From positions 561,304 to 625,303 of the forward strand of contig NZ_JAODWD010000001.1 of NCBI RefSeq assembly GCF_025345615.1: a stretch of DNA of 64,000 bases, given 5' to 3'. How positions within the stretch are numbered: the stretch's first letter is position 1; the number at the start of each line of letters is the position of its first letter. The notes beneath the pieces are model-generated. The model searched no databases. It saw only the letters and a program-made list of their open reading frames with translations, and was not told the DNA's origin. The position numbers were made by a program, and so were the translations under genes. The DNA is from Mycobacterium deserti (GTDB taxonomy: Bacteria > Actinomycetota > Actinomycetes > Mycobacteriales > Mycobacteriaceae). Below, in pieces: positions 27,001 to 36,354 of the stretch.

Positions 27001-30000
27001 GCAGCAGCCTGCACGTCGGGATGCGCGACCACCGACTGGAAGCAGGCATCCAACAACGCCGGGTGTACTCCGTATCCGGCCTGCTGCGACCGCAGCGGAC
27101 CGGGCAGTGCGACGGCGGCGATCACGGTGTCCGCCTCCGCGGTGTACGCCGTGGCCAGGCCCGCGAACGCGGCACCGTGGTGAATTCCGACCGCACCGAA
27201 CGCGGCCCGCAGGTCGGCTCCGTCGACGCTGTCCGGATGCGCGGCGATGAGACCGTCGACGTCGTAGGACGCCGGCTCGTCAGCGGTCGCCTCGTGCAGG
27301 GTGGCATTGGCCCGCCGCGTGCGTTCGCCGTCGCGGTACGTCTCGACAGCGAACTCGACGACGCCGGCAGAGAGCACCGCCGCCGAGGACGACAGCGGGG
27401 TCGTCTCGTCGAGAAGCAGCATCTCTTCGAACGACACGTCGCGGACCTCGCCCGCGTCGCCGAGCACAGCCCGTGCGGCCGCCAGCGCCATCTCGCAGTA
27501 CGCGGCACCCGGCAGCACAGCGACGTCGTGCACCTTGTGATCGCCCAGCCACGGCTGCGCTTCGGTGCCGACCTCCCCCTGCCAGATGTGGCGTTCGGGC
27601 TCCTCGGGCAGTTCAACGTGCGAGCCGAGCAGTGGATGCACCGCGACCACGCACGCGCCGCGGGTGTTCGCGTCGTGACCGTCACGGTCAAGCAAAAGCG
27701 GCGTGTGAGTCCACGATGGCAGTGGTGCGTCCACCAGTCGCCCGCTCGGGTAGAGCACCGAGAAGTCGACCGCGGCACCTACGGCATGCAGATCGGCCAC
27801 GAGTCCGCGTACGCCGTAGGGCATTTCCTGCTGACGACGCATGCCGGCCAGCACGGCCGAAGGGACGTCGAGGTTGCGCGCCGTCTGCTCGACGGCGTTC
27901 TTCAACAGCGGATGCGGCGACAGTTCCGCGAACACCCGGTGCCCGTCCTCCAGGGCCGCCTGCACCGCCGCTGCGAAGCGCACCGTGTGGCGCAGGTTGT
28001 CCACCCAGTAGTACGCCTCGAAGTCCGCCTCGTCGCGCGGGTCGTACAGCGTTGCCGAGTAGTACGGGATCTGCGGTTCGGACGGGTCGAGGTCGGCGAG
28101 GGCTTCTTCCAGCTCTTCGAGGATCGGGTCGACCTGCGGCGAGTGGGAGGCGACGTCGACGGCCACCTCGCGTGCCATCACGTCACGCTCTTCCCAGGCC
28201 GCCACCAGATCGCGGATGGACTGCGTCGCGCCACCGACGACGGTCGACTGCGGTGAGGCGACCACCGACAGGACGACATCGGTCGTCCCGCGTGCGGCGA
28301 GTTCGGAAAGGACCTGTTGAGCGGGAAGTTCCACCGACGCCATGGCGCCCGAGCCGGCGATGCGCGCCATCAGCCGGGAGCGACGGCAGATGACCTTCAC
28401 TCCGTCGTCCATCGTCAGCGCGCCCGCCACGACCGCGGCGGCGACCTCGCCCATGGAGTGCCCGATGACCGCGCCGGGGGTCACTCCGTAGGACTTCACG
28501 GTCGCGGCCAGTGCCACCTGGACTGCGAAGACGGTCGGCTGCACCTTGTCGATCCCGGTGACCGTGTCGGGCGCCGACATCGCTTGCGTCACCGAGAAAT
28601 TCGACTCACGCGCAATCAGCGGCTCGAGCTCGGCAACAGTTGCCGCGAAAACCGGCTCCCTAGCCAGCAGTTCGGTGCCCATGCCTGCCCACTGCGAACC
28701 CTGCCCGGAGAACACCCACACCGGGCCGCGGTCATCTTGGGAGACTGCGGGCAGATACGGATTGTCGCCGCCCGCGACCTCCCGCAACTTGGCGATCAGA
28801 TCCTCGCGGCCGCTGGCGATCACCGAGGTCCGCACTGACCGGTGTCCGCGCCGGCGGGCCAGCGTGTACGCCAGGTCGCACAGGTCGATCGCCGGCCCAC
28901 GCCCGTTTCCGTCCCCACCGTTGGCGAGCCAGTCGGCGAACCGGCCCGCCGTCGCGCGCAGTTCGTCCGCCGAGGTCGACGACAGGCTGAACAGCTGCGG
29001 GCCGTAGTCCGTCCGCGCCGCCTGCGGCTCGGGCGCGTGCTCCGGCGCCTGCTCGACGACGGCGTGCACGTTGGTGCCGGACAAGCCGTAGGCCGACACG
29101 CCCGCCCGGCGCGGGCCGCTGATCGGCCACGCCGTATTCGCCTGCGGCACAAAGAGATTCGTCTGCAGTCGGGCCATCTCGTCGGGCAGGCGGGTGAAAT
29201 GCAGGTTCTGCGGCACGACACCGTGCTGAACCGCGAGCACCGCCTTCATCACACCCAGTGCCCCTGCGGCCGACTGCGTGTGGCCGAAGTTGGTCTTGAT
29301 CGACCCGAGGGCACAGGGGCCTTCGGTGCCGTAGACCTCGGCGACGCTGGCGAACTCGAGCGGGTCGCCCACCGGTGTGCCGGTGCCGTGCGCTTCGACC
29401 AGGCCGACGCTGGCGGCATCGACGTCGGCCGCCGCGAGCGCCGACCGGTACACCGCGGCTTGCGCCTCGGAGGAGGGCGTCGAGATGTTGACGGTTCGGC
29501 CGTCCTGGTTGGTGGCGGTGCCGCGGATGACCGCGAGGATCCGATCACCGTCGGTGAGTGCATCGTCAAGACGCTTGAGCATCAGCACGACGCTGCCCTC
29601 GGCGGAGACGAACCCGTCGGCGGCGACGTCGAAGGCGTGGCAGCGGCCTGTCGGCGACAGCATGCCCGCCGCGGAGCCGCCCGCGGCCTTGCGGGGTTCC
29701 AGCAGGACCGACACTCCGCCGGCCAGCGCGAGGTCGCTCTCCCCGTCGTGCAGGCTGCGGCAGGCCATGTGGATGGCGCTCAGCCCTGACGAGCACGCAG
29801 TGTCGACGGTAACGGCGGGCCCGTGCACGCCCAGCGCGTAGGCGATGCGGCCGGAGGCCAGGCTGAAGCTGGTCCCCGTGAACCCGTACGGTCCTTCGAG
29901 CGCCTGGGTGTCGGCCGCCAGATAGGCGTAGTCGTTGTGGGTCACACCCATGAACACGCCGGTCTGAGAGCCCGCGACCGACGCCGGGTTCAGCCCGCTG

Positions 30001-30326
30001 TGCTCCACGGCTTCCCACGCGGTCTCCAGCAGGAGCCGATGCTGCGGGTCGATCGCCGTGGCCTCGCGCTCGGTGATGCCGAAGAACGCAGCGTCGAAGG
30101 CGGAGACGTCATCGAGGAACGCGCCCCACTTGGATACCGAGCGGCCGGGCACGCCCGGCTCCGGGTCGTAGTACTCCTCGGCGTCCCAGCGGTCGGCAGG
30201 GACTTCGGTAATGAAGTCCTCGCCGTTCAGCAACGCTTCCCACAGCCGCTCAGGAGAGTCTATTCCGCCCGGAAGGCGGCATGACATTCCAATCACCGCG
30301 ACGGGAATTGCGCGCGATTGACCCAC
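24057..30326 (-). CDS. pks5: Mycocerosic-type reducing polyketide synthase (Pks5-like)
   Basis: A 2,089-residue iterative type I PKS that elongates a starter fatty acid, probably with methylmalonyl-CoA, into a methyl-branched chain. Domains in order: KS (catalytic C178 in DTACSSG, then EAHGTGT and NFGHTQS), AT ([10 protein letters not shown] and [10 protein letters not shown] near residue 600, VASHSP rather than a malonyl-type HAFH), DH ([11 protein letters not shown]), ER ([20 protein letters not shown]), KR ([19 protein letters not shown] and the AYAAANSW tyrosine) and a C-terminal ACP (GLDSLGN). Domain order and size match Mas and Pks5. I chose the GTG at 30326 because [20 protein letters not shown] is the usual start; the open frame extends 63 codons further without homology. 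Confidence 0.95.
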   Translation of the reverse strand: MGQSRAIPVAVIGMSCRLPGGIDSPERLWEALLNGEDFITEVPADRWDAEEYYDPEPGVPGRSVSKWGAFLDDVSAFDAAFFGITEREATAIDPQHRLLLETAWEAVEHSGLNPASVAGSQTGVFMGVTHNDYAYLAADTQALEGPYGFTGTSFSLASGRIAYALGVHGPAVTVDTACSSGLSAIHMACRSLHDGESDLALAGGVSVLLEPRKAAGGSAAGMLSPTGRCHAFDVAADGFVSAEGSVVLMLKRLDDALTDGDRILAVIRGTATNQDGRTVNISTPSSEAQAAVYRSALAAADVDAASVGLVEAHGTGTPVGDPLEFASVAEVYGTEGPCALGSIKTNFGHTQSAAGALGVMKAVLAVQHGVVPQNLHFTRLPDEMARLQTNLFVPQANTAWPISGPRRAGVSAYGLSGTNVHAVVEQAPEHAPEPQAARTDYGPQLFSLSSTSADELRATAGRFADWLANGGDGNGRGPAIDLCDLAYTLARRRGHRSVRTSVIASGREDLIAKLREVAGGDNPYLPAVSQDDRGPVWVFSGQGSQWAGMGTELLAREPVFAATVAELEPLIARESNFSVTQAMSAPDTVTGIDKVQPTVFAVQVALAATVKSYGVTPGAVIGHSMGEVAAAVVAGALTMDDGVKVICRRSRLMARIAGSGAMASVELPAQQVLSELAARGTTDVVLSVVASPQSTVVGGATQSIRDLVAAWEERDVMAREVAVDVASHSPQVDPILEELEEALADLDPSEPQIPYYSATLYDPRDEADFEAYYWVDNLRHTVRFAAAVQAALEDGHRVFAELSPHPLLKNAVEQTARNLDVPSAVLAGMRRQQEMPYGVRGLVADLHAVGAAVDFSVLYPSGRLVDAPLPSWTHTPLLLDRDGHDANTRGACVVAVHPLLGSHVELPEEPERHIWQGEVGTEAQPWLGDHKVHDVAVLPGAAYCEMALAAARAVLGDAGEVRDVSFEEMLLLDETTPLSSSAAVLSAGVVEFAVETYRDGERTRRANATLHEATADEPASYDVDGLIAAHPDSVDGADLRAAFGAVGIHHGAAFAGLATAYTAEADTVIAAVALPGPLRSQQAGYGVHPALLDACFQSVVAHPDVQAAASGGMLLPLGVRSLRAYASARNAHYCYSRIVKADVDGVEADLDVLDEHGAVLLSVKGLQLGTGASEKAQADRLLNERLLTIEWLQRELPEFDQDQAGAWLLVNVSDNGNALAASLGDALKAAGADCTTMAWPQRADHQANAKLLVSHVTEHALSGVVIVTADADEDADPGIRGGDCVRHVVRIARELPEVPGEAPRLYVVTRHTQSVVAGDVPNLEHAGLRGLVRVLGMEHPRLRATQIDIDDATDAALLAPALLAGSDEDETAWRAGLWYTARLSPAPLRAEERRTTTVGNEHDGMRLQVRTPGDLESLELVAFDRVPPGPGQIEVAVSASSINFVDVLVAFGRAPSFDGRLPELGSEFGGVVTAVGPDVTAHKVGDRVGGVSANGCWGTFVTCDADLATPLPNGLEEHEAAAVGLAYATVWLGLEELARISAGDKVLIHSATGGVGQAAIAVARAAGAEIFATAGSEDRRALLRQWGIEHVYDSRSTEFADQIRNDTGGYGVDIVLNSVTGAAQRAGLELLAFGGRFVEIGKRDIYGDTRLGLFPFRRNLSFFAVDLALMTVTHPDKIRRLLAKVYELTADGTLPKPDITRYPLTEAATAIRQIGGAQHTGKLVLDVPREPHSSVVVPPEQVSVFRADGSYIITGGLGGLGLFLAEKMAEAGCGRIVLTSRSQPSVRAQEIVDLVRSTGADIVVECGDIAAAGTAERLVSAATATGLPLRGVLHAAAVVEDATLPNITDDLVERDWAPKVYGSQRLHEATLDQPLDWFCAFSSAAALVGSPGQGAYAAANSWLDAFMHWRRAQGLPASTIAWGAWAEIGRGTAMADGDAAILPDEGAYAFDAMLRYDRVYTGYAPILGTPWLTAFAQRSPFASAFKSAGQGPAEGRKLRAELASLPREEWPTHLRRLIAEQVGLILRRAIDPDRPLSEYGLDSLGNLELRTRIEAETGVRISAMGINTVRALADSLCDTLAAEEAVTAS

Positions 30327-30551
30327 CGTTTCAAAACCTCTTCTCCGCGTGCACTTAGGTACGTGCGTCCGAATTAGGATAAGGGCAAAATAGCCGTCCG
30401 TCCCAGTTACGCAAAACCAACGGCACAGCCGGCCGGCAACGATGACGGGCCGTATGCAGATGGGCGTCGTGAATAGCGATAACCGACAACAAATGTTGTC
30501 TGCCTTTCCACCCACAAGTGCACCTGCCGCGCGAACGCGGGCGGCCTAGTT

Positions 30552-31019
30552 CTACCACAACAAGACCGTCGTCCGCATACCTACGTCGGCGGGCAACCTG
30601 GGACTCGGCAAGAGTTCCGGTGCCGCACCCAGAGCGCCCCACGGCACCGTGAACATCGCCAGCATACGTTTGCTCCAGCGATCCCGACCGCCCCATGAGA
30701 GCCGATCTAGCAGCGTATTCTCAAGAATGGGACAGTTCCCACAGATTCGCCCGAACCATCGCGGCCACGCATCCGCAGCCAGTTTTGGCAAAATTGCGCT
30801 TCGCGTCTGGTCGGTATTTACGGTGGCGTATACCAATTCCCCGTCGAATGCGGCAAAGGCGGGGCCGTGCGTGTTCGCCCTTACGAATGCTTCAATCGCC
30901 TGCCGAGTATCCAGGTGCGCACCTGCATCGACGGCTCGCCATGTCCGGGCGTCCTGGTCACGGCATTTAATTCCGCCAGAGTCGCTACCTACCGGGTCAC
31001 ATACCTGAAAGTATTGCAT
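30552..31019 (-). CDS. Possible 155-residue hypothetical protein
   Basis: An open frame upstream of pks on the same strand, 225 bases before the pks start. It reads like protein in places (HGPAFAAFDGELVYATVNTD, DRLSWGGRDRWSKRMLAMF), but I recognise no family and see no membrane segment. The ribosome binding site before the ATG at 31019 is weak (ACAGG). Codon use is less GC-biased at third positions than in neighbouring genes. It could be a real gene, a remnant, or chance coding in the pks leader region. Confidence 0.35.
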   Translation of the reverse strand: MQYFQVCDPVGSDSGGIKCRDQDARTWRAVDAGAHLDTRQAIEAFVRANTHGPAFAAFDGELVYATVNTDQTRSAILPKLAADAWPRWFGRICGNCPILENTLLDRLSWGGRDRWSKRMLAMFTVPWGALGAAPELLPSPRLPADVGMRTTVLLW

Positions 31020-31584
31020 TGACCTGTCGGTTTACCGCGCCGCCTTCGGTTGCATGGATTAGCCAGGCTTAGCTGTGGCGAACGGGCGACTCGAGTGCGA
31101 ATTGATTACCGCCCGGGAGAGCGAACAATATTTGCCATAAGTGTGGTAACACGCACTTAATTGCCGCTTCGCCGCATAACAAGGTGAAGCGAATACTCAC
31201 AACGAGCCGCGGGCGGGCGGGCGGTCAGCAAAGCCGTGATCCAGGTGCACGCAGGGGGTGCCAGTGGGCCTTCTCGCCGTGGGTCGTAGCGGCCGTCCCA
31301 AGGGGTCCGACCGCCGCGTTGACCGGTGCAGCCGTCCGGCAGCTTGCCCCTCGGCACCCTCAGCAACTGGAGCGGCGGATGCGATCACGATGGTTCGAGC
31401 GGGACGGCCGCGGCATTTCTGCTGTCCGGAAGACAAGTCGTTACGTGATGTGCTGCATCGACGCCACTCACGACCGCCCGCGCAGACCAGAGTACACATC
31501 TTCTGCACATCTGAACAGGTGGACAGATGATGCTGGCGGCCATACGTTGGAAGGGCATCGAGTGAGCACGCAGAGAGGAACTTC
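31020..31584. other. 565-bp intergenic region before sodA
   Basis: No gene, repeat or known RNA was recognised. The left part (about 31,020 to 31,180) is comparatively AT-rich. The region presumably holds the sodA promoter; an AGAGGAAC ribosome binding site lies just before the sodA ATG. Confidence 0.5.
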
Positions 31585-32205
31585 ATGGCCGAGTACACCC
31601 TGCCCGACTTGGACTACGACTACGGCGCCCTGGAACCGCATATCTCCGGTCAGATCAACGAGATTCACCACGGTAAGCACCACGCCACCTACGTGAAGGG
31701 GCTCAACGACGCGATCGCCAAGCTCGAGGAGGCGCGCGCCGGAGGCGACCACAGCGCGATCTTCTTGCACGAGAAAAACCTGGCGTTCCATCTCGGTGGG
31801 CACGTCAACCATTCGATCTGGTGGAAGAACATGTCGCCGAACGGCGGCGACAAGCCCACCGGCGACCTCGCCGCCGCCATCGACGACCAGTTTGGTTCGT
31901 TCGACAGGTTTCAGGCCCAATTCGCCGCCGCGGCCAACGGCCTTCAGGGCTCGGGATGGGCAGTGCTGGGGTTCGACACCCTCGGCCAACGCCTGCTGAC
32001 GTTCCAGTTGTACGACCAGCAGGCCAACGTGCCGCTGGGCATCATTCCGCTGTTGCAGGTCGACATGTGGGAGCACGCCTACTACCTGCAGTACAAAAAC
32101 GTCAAAGCTGACTACGTCACGGCGTTCTGGAATGTCGTGAACTGGGAGGACGTACAGAACCGCTTTGCCGCCGCGACGAGCAGGGCCAACGGCCTGATTT
32201 TCTAG
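31585..32205 (+). CDS. sodA: Superoxide dismutase (Mn/Fe family)
   Basis: Dismutates superoxide to oxygen and hydrogen peroxide; in mycobacteria SodA is abundant in the cytosol and also found extracellularly. The 206 residues carry all metal ligands: the first His in [12 protein letters not shown] (H28), the second in [12 protein letters not shown] (H76), and the Asp and His of [11 protein letters not shown] (D160, H164). Residue 145 is Gln (LYDQQAN), where M. tuberculosis FeSOD has His145; Gln at this place is seen in Mn-using mycobacterial enzymes. No signal peptide is present, as is usual for mycobacterial SodA. Confidence 0.96.
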   Translation: MAEYTLPDLDYDYGALEPHISGQINEIHHGKHHATYVKGLNDAIAKLEEARAGGDHSAIFLHEKNLAFHLGGHVNHSIWWKNMSPNGGDKPTGDLAAAIDDQFGSFDRFQAQFAAAANGLQGSGWAVLGFDTLGQRLLTFQLYDQQANVPLGIIPLLQVDMWEHAYYLQYKNVKADYVTAFWNVVNWEDVQNRFAAATSRANGLIF

Positions 32206-32552
32206 ACGCTCTGGCTCGGCCTGACCGGACGGCGACAGTCCGCCGCCGATCACCAGCGCCGTCCCCAGATACACCGACAGCGCCGGCGCGTGGTCCCACA
32301 CGAGCCAGTCGATCCTCGCGACGGGTTCGGTGGCTGACAGCCAGCGCACCGACATCATCGCGACGGCCAGCAGAGGGGCGCTGTAGGTCAGCAGGGTCGT
32401 GTTGGCCAGCGAGAACAGCGTGATCGCGACGAACAACCCGTACCAGCACGCCGTCCCCGTCACGGCGCTCAGGAGATGAAGTCCGAGTTGTCAGTGCGGA
32501 GTACTTGCCACTGTCCCGACCAGTGCCGCGCAGAAGCAACAGAACATGGAGA
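32206..32552 (-). pseudogene. Decayed EamA-type transporter remnant
   Basis: Between sodA and the intact EamA gene, the minus strand contains transporter-like pieces in more than one frame. One piece (from about 32463 down) reads LFSLANTTLLTYSAPLLAVA and then APALSVYLGTALVIGGGL, the typical pattern of an EamA repeat (an asparagine-containing LANxxLLxYTAPL helix pair). Another frame further upstream reads MFCCFCAALVGTVAS and then stops. No single frame covers a whole 10-helix transporter. It is best read as the remains of a second DMT-family gene. Confidence 0.5.
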
Positions 32553-33476
32553 TCAAGGCGTCGGCAGTGCCCTCGCTCCGCATGCGGAGACCAAGACGTT
32601 GCTCACGACAATCAACCCAATGCCCACCCACTCGTTCACGCCGAGGGCTTGATGGAGGACGAGCCAGCCCGCTAATGCCGCCCATATGGGATTAACGCTG
32701 GTGAAGGTGCCGAAGACGTGGTTTGGGACTCGGCGCAGTGCGAGCAGGTCGGCGACGTACGGCGCGATGGAAGACATCAATCCGCAGGCGACCGCGAGAG
32801 CCACCGCCGTCGCGCTGGGTACATGGGAAACGAACCATGCGACGGCGACCGGGGCCCACGCGGCGGCGGTCACGCTGCTGGCTACAGCGGTTCCCTGCAG
32901 GCCGGGCAGGCGTTGCCCGACGGACCGGTTCAACAAGACGTAAGACCCCCATGCTGCCGCGGCGAGCAAGGCGAGGGTGACGCCGACGAGGTCGGTCGTT
33001 GGGCCAGGGGCAGTCAGCACCACGACGCCGACGCAGGCCAGGACGGCACTTGCGACGTCGAGCGCACGCCGTGAGCTGGCGATCGCCACCGTAAGCGGGC
33101 CGAGAAACTCCAGCGTGACAGCTAGGCCGAGGCCGATACGGTCGATCGCGGCGTACAGACTCAGGTTCATCACACTGAACACGACGACCAAACCCAGGAT
33201 CGGCAGCCATTGGAACTTGTGTAGGCCGCGGAACTTCGGGCGCACGATCGGCACCAGAACGATCGCGGTGACGACCTGCCGGATCGCGACCACACCAACC
33301 GGCCCGATGGTCGGAAACGCCATCGCTCCCAACGCCGCGCCGGTTTGGTTCGATGCCGAGCTGGCAAGCATCAGGGCGATGCCTGCACGACGCTGCTGCC
33401 GCATCGACGACGCGTCGAGAAGTCCCAGCTCGCCCGCAGGCCCACCGTGCGCACGCATGCGGGCGACCGTACCCAT
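32553..33476 (-). CDS. EamA (drug/metabolite) family transporter
   Basis: An integral membrane exporter of about 307 residues with ten hydrophobic segments in two EamA repeats. The first repeat spans about residues 30 to 150, with NLSLYAAIDRIGLGLAVTLEFLGPLTVA. The second includes APYVADLLALRRVPNHVFGTFTSVNPIWAALAGWLVLHQ. Sequence style resembles RhtA/YddG-like amino acid or metabolite exporters. I prefer the ATG at 33476; a start at 33533 would leave only 11 bases to the divergent regulator gene and no room for promoters. It is probably controlled by that LysR-type regulator. Confidence 0.85.
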   Translation of the reverse strand: MGTVARMRAHGGPAGELGLLDASSMRQQRRAGIALMLASSASNQTGAALGAMAFPTIGPVGVVAIRQVVTAIVLVPIVRPKFRGLHKFQWLPILGLVVVFSVMNLSLYAAIDRIGLGLAVTLEFLGPLTVAIASSRRALDVASAVLACVGVVVLTAPGPTTDLVGVTLALLAAAAWGSYVLLNRSVGQRLPGLQGTAVASSVTAAAWAPVAVAWFVSHVPSATAVALAVACGLMSSIAPYVADLLALRRVPNHVFGTFTSVNPIWAALAGWLVLHQALGVNEWVGIGLIVVSNVLVSACGARALPTP

Positions 33477-33499
33477 GTGGCCAACGTAAGTTCTGTCTG

Positions 33500-33520
33500 T
33501 ACATAAACCTAATGCATGTA
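33500..33520. promoter_or_regulatory. LysR-type operator (T-N11-A box)
   Basis: The divergent gap between the EamA gene and the LysR gene holds TACAT, an 11-base spacer and ATGTA, a perfect inverted repeat of the T-N11-A form recognised by LysR-type regulators. It ends 24 bases before the regulator's start codon and lies 24 bases before the transporter's preferred start, ideal for control of both. Confidence 0.7.
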
Positions 33521-33544
33521 TTGGGTCTGCCATACGCTTGAGTT

Positions 33545-34405
33545 ATGGATTGGAATCTGCGGGAGCTTCGATTCTTCGTCGTGGCCGCGGAAGCGGGTTC
33601 ATTCACCGAAGCCGCGGAGCAGCTTCATGTGTCGCAAGCAGCGGTGTCGCGCACGATCGCGGGCCTGGAAAGGACAGTCGGAGACAGGTTATTGCGGCGT
33701 GTCCCGAGAGGATGCGAGCTGACAACCCCAGGGCAGCTCATCGTGCCTCATGCACGCAGGGTGCTGTCCGAGGCAGACAGTTTCACGAGCTTCCTGAGAT
33801 CGCGCCAGGCCGTCCTGCGGTTGGGATACGCGTGGGCTGCGATAGGGCGGCACACGGCCCGCCTGCAACGGGACTGGGCTCAGCGCCACGATGCGGTCGA
33901 GTTGCAACTCGTGCGGCACAACTCACCCACTGCCGGTCTGGCCGAAGGGCTGTGCGACGTCGCAATAGTGCGACGAGCAGTTGATGAAAAGCACTTCAAG
34001 TCCGTGGTGGTGGGGCTGGAACGGCGGCTTGTGGCATTTGCGTCCGATGATTCGCAGTGGTCGCGACGTCGTCAGTTGAGCTTGGCCGAGATCGCCGACC
34101 GGGCAGTGGTCATCGATCCCCGGGTGGGGACCACCAGCAGTGAGTTGTGGCATGGCGCCGCTGCGCAACCACGATTCATCGAATCCGCCGATGTGGACAG
34201 TTGGCTCGACACCATTGCCGCGGGACGCGGCGTGGGAATCACTGCCGATGCCACCGCCCACCACCATGCGCGCCCCGGGGTGATTTTCCGGCCGATCAAG
34301 GACGGCCCTCGCATACCGGTCAGGCTTGCCTGGTGGCACGACCACCGGCCCACCGGATTGAGCGACCTGGTGGACAGCGTTACCCAGCTTTATGCGACGG
34401 GGTGA
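33545..34405 (+). CDS. LysR-family transcriptional regulator
   Basis: A 286-residue DNA-binding regulator. The N-terminal winged helix (residues 1 to 60) has the standard LysR pattern RELRFFVVAAEAGSFTEAAEQLHVSQAAVSRTIAGLE. The remaining 200 residues form an effector-binding domain with LRLGYAWA at its start and a late GRGVGITA. It is divergent from the EamA transporter and very likely controls it through the inverted repeat between them. The effector is unknown, but it is probably the transporter's substrate. Confidence 0.9.
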   Translation: MDWNLRELRFFVVAAEAGSFTEAAEQLHVSQAAVSRTIAGLERTVGDRLLRRVPRGCELTTPGQLIVPHARRVLSEADSFTSFLRSRQAVLRLGYAWAAIGRHTARLQRDWAQRHDAVELQLVRHNSPTAGLAEGLCDVAIVRRAVDEKHFKSVVVGLERRLVAFASDDSQWSRRRQLSLAEIADRAVVIDPRVGTTSSELWHGAAAQPRFIESADVDSWLDTIAAGRGVGITADATAHHHARPGVIFRPIKDGPRIPVRLAWWHDHRPTGLSDLVDSVTQLYATG

Positions 34406-34432
34406 GCCGGACACTGAGCTCTGAAGATTGTG

Positions 34433-34505
34433 TGGAGCTAAGGGGAATCGAACCCCTGACCTACTCGATGCGAACGAGTCGCGCTACCAACTGCGCCATA
34501 GCCCC
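34433..34505 (-). tRNA. tRNA-Ala (anticodon CGC)
   Basis: The minus strand folds as a full 73-nt cloverleaf. The acceptor stem GGGGCTA pairs with TAGCTCC and includes the G3-U70 pair that is the alanine identity element. The D arm reads GCGC-AGTTGGTA-GCGC, the anticodon stem is ACTCG/CGAGT around a TTCGCAT loop (anticodon CGC, reading GCG), and the T arm is AGGGG-TTCGATT-CCCCT. The 3' CCA is not encoded. Confidence 0.95.
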
Positions 34506-34559
34506 TGATACCGGTAGCACAGGCTACCAGTCGCGACGCGTCGGTCGAAACCGACGGCG

Positions 34560-35513
34560 CTACTGGCCTGCCGCGCGAGGCAGGTCGAATCCCCGGGCGA
34601 ACGGCGCGTAGTCGAGGTGCTCGAAGATCGGGTCCTCATCGTCGATCTCGAGCACCACCGAACCGGGCCTGCGCAACCGTGAGGGCACGACGTCGAACTC
34701 CCTGTCGTCGGTGTTCTCCACGCCAAGGCGCGACCGTGCCATCCGCTGTGCCCGCCTGCGGCGCAACCTCTCCTCGATGCGGGTCTGGCGCCGCAGGTAT
34801 CCCAGGTACAGCACGGTGACCACGCCGATGGCGCCACACATCCACCACAGCGCAGGTGCCACGAGGTAGGCCGCGACAACCGAGGCGATCAGCGTCGCCG
34901 CCATCGCCATCAGCATGCGCCTGCGGAATCTGTACTTGCGGGCGCTCACCGCGGCGGCCGTCTTCGACTCGTACCGACGCTCGCGCGCCGCGCTCAGCGA
35001 ATCGGCCAGCCGCAGGTCGGTCTCCGACGCAGCCTCCAGACCCGAAGAATCGGCGACATATTCGTACTCGTCGTCGGCCTCGTCACTCTCGTCGCTCTCG
35101 TCGCTCTCGGCGATGTCGGCGGTCTCGACGGCCTGAACCTCGACGGTTTCGACCGCTTCGAGGGCAGGCTCGTCGAAAGGCAATGGCAATTCGCCTGATT
35201 CGCTGTCCTCCGACCGCTCTTCGACGGCCTCGACGACCGCGGCGCGCACCACCGGTTCGTCCTCGGCGCGCTCGTCGAGGTCCTCGTCGAGATCGTCTTG
35301 AGACGGCTGCCAGTCGGGATCGCTGGCGTGGCCGGCCGCGGGGCGCGGGCGGCGCAGCCGGGCATTGCTCCCGCTGTTGAGCACGCGCGTCGCGAGCGCC
35401 ACATCGCTGGTGCGCCGGACGGCGTCGCGCTTGCTGATCAGCATCGGCACCAGCACGAACAGCCAGAGAACGACGAGGGAAATCCACAGAAGTGATTGGG
35501 GGATGCTTGGCAT
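34560..35513 (-). CDS. GlpR/SepX-like divisome membrane protein (Rv0996 equivalent)
   Basis: A 317-residue membrane protein. An N-terminal helix (SLLWISLVVLWLFVLVPML, residues 7 to 25) is followed by a long, very acidic disordered region (about residues 50 to 175, with runs such as DESDESDEADDEYEY), two central hydrophobic helices (about 205 to 245), and a basic C-terminal part with RRQTRIEERLRRRRAQRMAR. Location beside moeA, rimJ and galU, and this layout, fit the actinobacterial SepX/GlpR family; in Corynebacterium GlpR is the membrane receptor of the gephyrin-like Glp protein that binds FtsZ. The ATG at 35513 is set by a strong AAAGGAG site. Confidence 0.8.
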   Translation of the reverse strand: MPSIPQSLLWISLVVLWLFVLVPMLISKRDAVRRTSDVALATRVLNSGSNARLRRPRPAAGHASDPDWQPSQDDLDEDLDERAEDEPVVRAAVVEAVEERSEDSESGELPLPFDEPALEAVETVEVQAVETADIAESDESDESDEADDEYEYVADSSGLEAASETDLRLADSLSAARERRYESKTAAAVSARKYRFRRRMLMAMAATLIASVVAAYLVAPALWWMCGAIGVVTVLYLGYLRRQTRIEERLRRRRAQRMARSRLGVENTDDREFDVVPSRLRRPGSVVLEIDDEDPIFEHLDYAPFARGFDLPRAAGQ

Positions 35514-35581
35514 GTCGCCTGCTCCTTTCCCCTTCAGGCTAGGTCCGTGACCTGCGCATCCATGGGCGGCGCGCCGAGACC

Positions 35582-35640
35582 AATTACACACCTGTAATTC
35601 AGTGCGAGCAAGCACCAACAGTCACAAATGTCACATTTGT
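35582..35640. promoter_or_regulatory. Two neighbouring perfect inverted repeats upstream of the GlpR/SepX-like gene
   Basis: The 166-bp gap between rimJ and the downstream gene contains AATTACA-CACC-TGTAATT at 35582-35599 and ACAAATG-TCA-CATTTGT at 35624-35640. Both are perfect and lie 69 to 127 bases upstream of the start codon at 35513. They look like operator sites. No matching regulator is encoded next to them. Confidence 0.5.
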
Positions 35641-35679
35641 AACACCGTGGCCTGAATTGCTGTCACGAAGCACCGTGAC

Positions 35680-36333
35680 CTACGTCCAGTTCGCGTGCCC
35701 GTGGCGGACCAGCGCCGACGCCGCGGAGCCGTTGAGTTCCTCGACGGTGATGGCGACCAACTTGTGGTCGCGCCATGCGCCGTCGACCTCGAGGTAGCGC
35801 CGAAGCAGCCCCTCCTCGCGGAACCCGGCCTTCGTCAGCACGGCGCGGCTCGCGGCGTTCTCTGGACGCACCGTCGCCTCGACACGGTGCAGCATGACCG
35901 GGCCGAAGCAGTGGTCGAGGCCCAGCGCCAGCGCCGCGGTCGCCACCCCTCCCCCGGTGATCGAACTGGCCACCCAGTAGCCGATCCATGCCGAGCGCAG
36001 CGCACCATGGGTGACGTTGCCGATGGTCAGCTGTCCGCTGAACTGCCCGTCCACCTCGATGACATACGGCAGCATGCGGCCTTTACGAGCTTCCGAGCGT
36101 AGGCCCGAACACACCGACGGCCACGACGTGATCGCATGCCGCGTCTCCCAATCCATGCCCGTTGCCGGCTCCCACGGCTCGAGGTGAGCGCGGTCGGCGA
36201 GCCTGGTGCGGCTCCACACGGCGCCGTCGCGCAGCCGCACCGGCCGCAACCGGACCACGCCGGCGCGCACCCGCAACGGTCCAGCAGGCATCGGCCAACC
36301 CGGATGCATCGAACTGGACCGCAACAGACTCAC
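35680..36333 (-). CDS. rimJ: RimJ/GNAT-family N-acetyltransferase
   Basis: A 217-residue GNAT acetyltransferase, expected to acetylate a protein N-terminus (RimJ acts on ribosomal protein S5 in E. coli) using acetyl-CoA. The acetyl-CoA binding region is GGGVATAALALGLDHCFG (about residues 126 to 143), followed by HRVEATVRPENAASRAVLTKAGFREEGLLRRY, the standard RimJ/RimL ending. Gene order galU-moeA-rimJ matches Rv0993-Rv0995 of M. tuberculosis. The ATG at 36333 is 21 bases after the moeA stop; an in-frame ATG at 36309 is also possible. Confidence 0.9.
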   Translation of the reverse strand: MSLLRSSSMHPGWPMPAGPLRVRAGVVRLRPVRLRDGAVWSRTRLADRAHLEPWEPATGMDWETRHAITSWPSVCSGLRSEARKGRMLPYVIEVDGQFSGQLTIGNVTHGALRSAWIGYWVASSITGGGVATAALALGLDHCFGPVMLHRVEATVRPENAASRAVLTKAGFREEGLLRRYLEVDGAWRDHKLVAITVEELNGSAASALVRHGHANWT

Positions 36334-36354
36334 GCCGGGCGCCGCATGGTCGAA

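Noticed and set aside
26859..28256. 465-codon plus-strand frame inside the PKS
   Set aside because: Antisense to the DH and AT regions of the PKS; composition is typical of a shadow frame.
31184..31696. Plus-strand frame of 170 codons ahead of sodA
   Set aside because: It overlaps the start of sodA in another frame, is low in protein-like patterns, and lacks a ribosome binding site.
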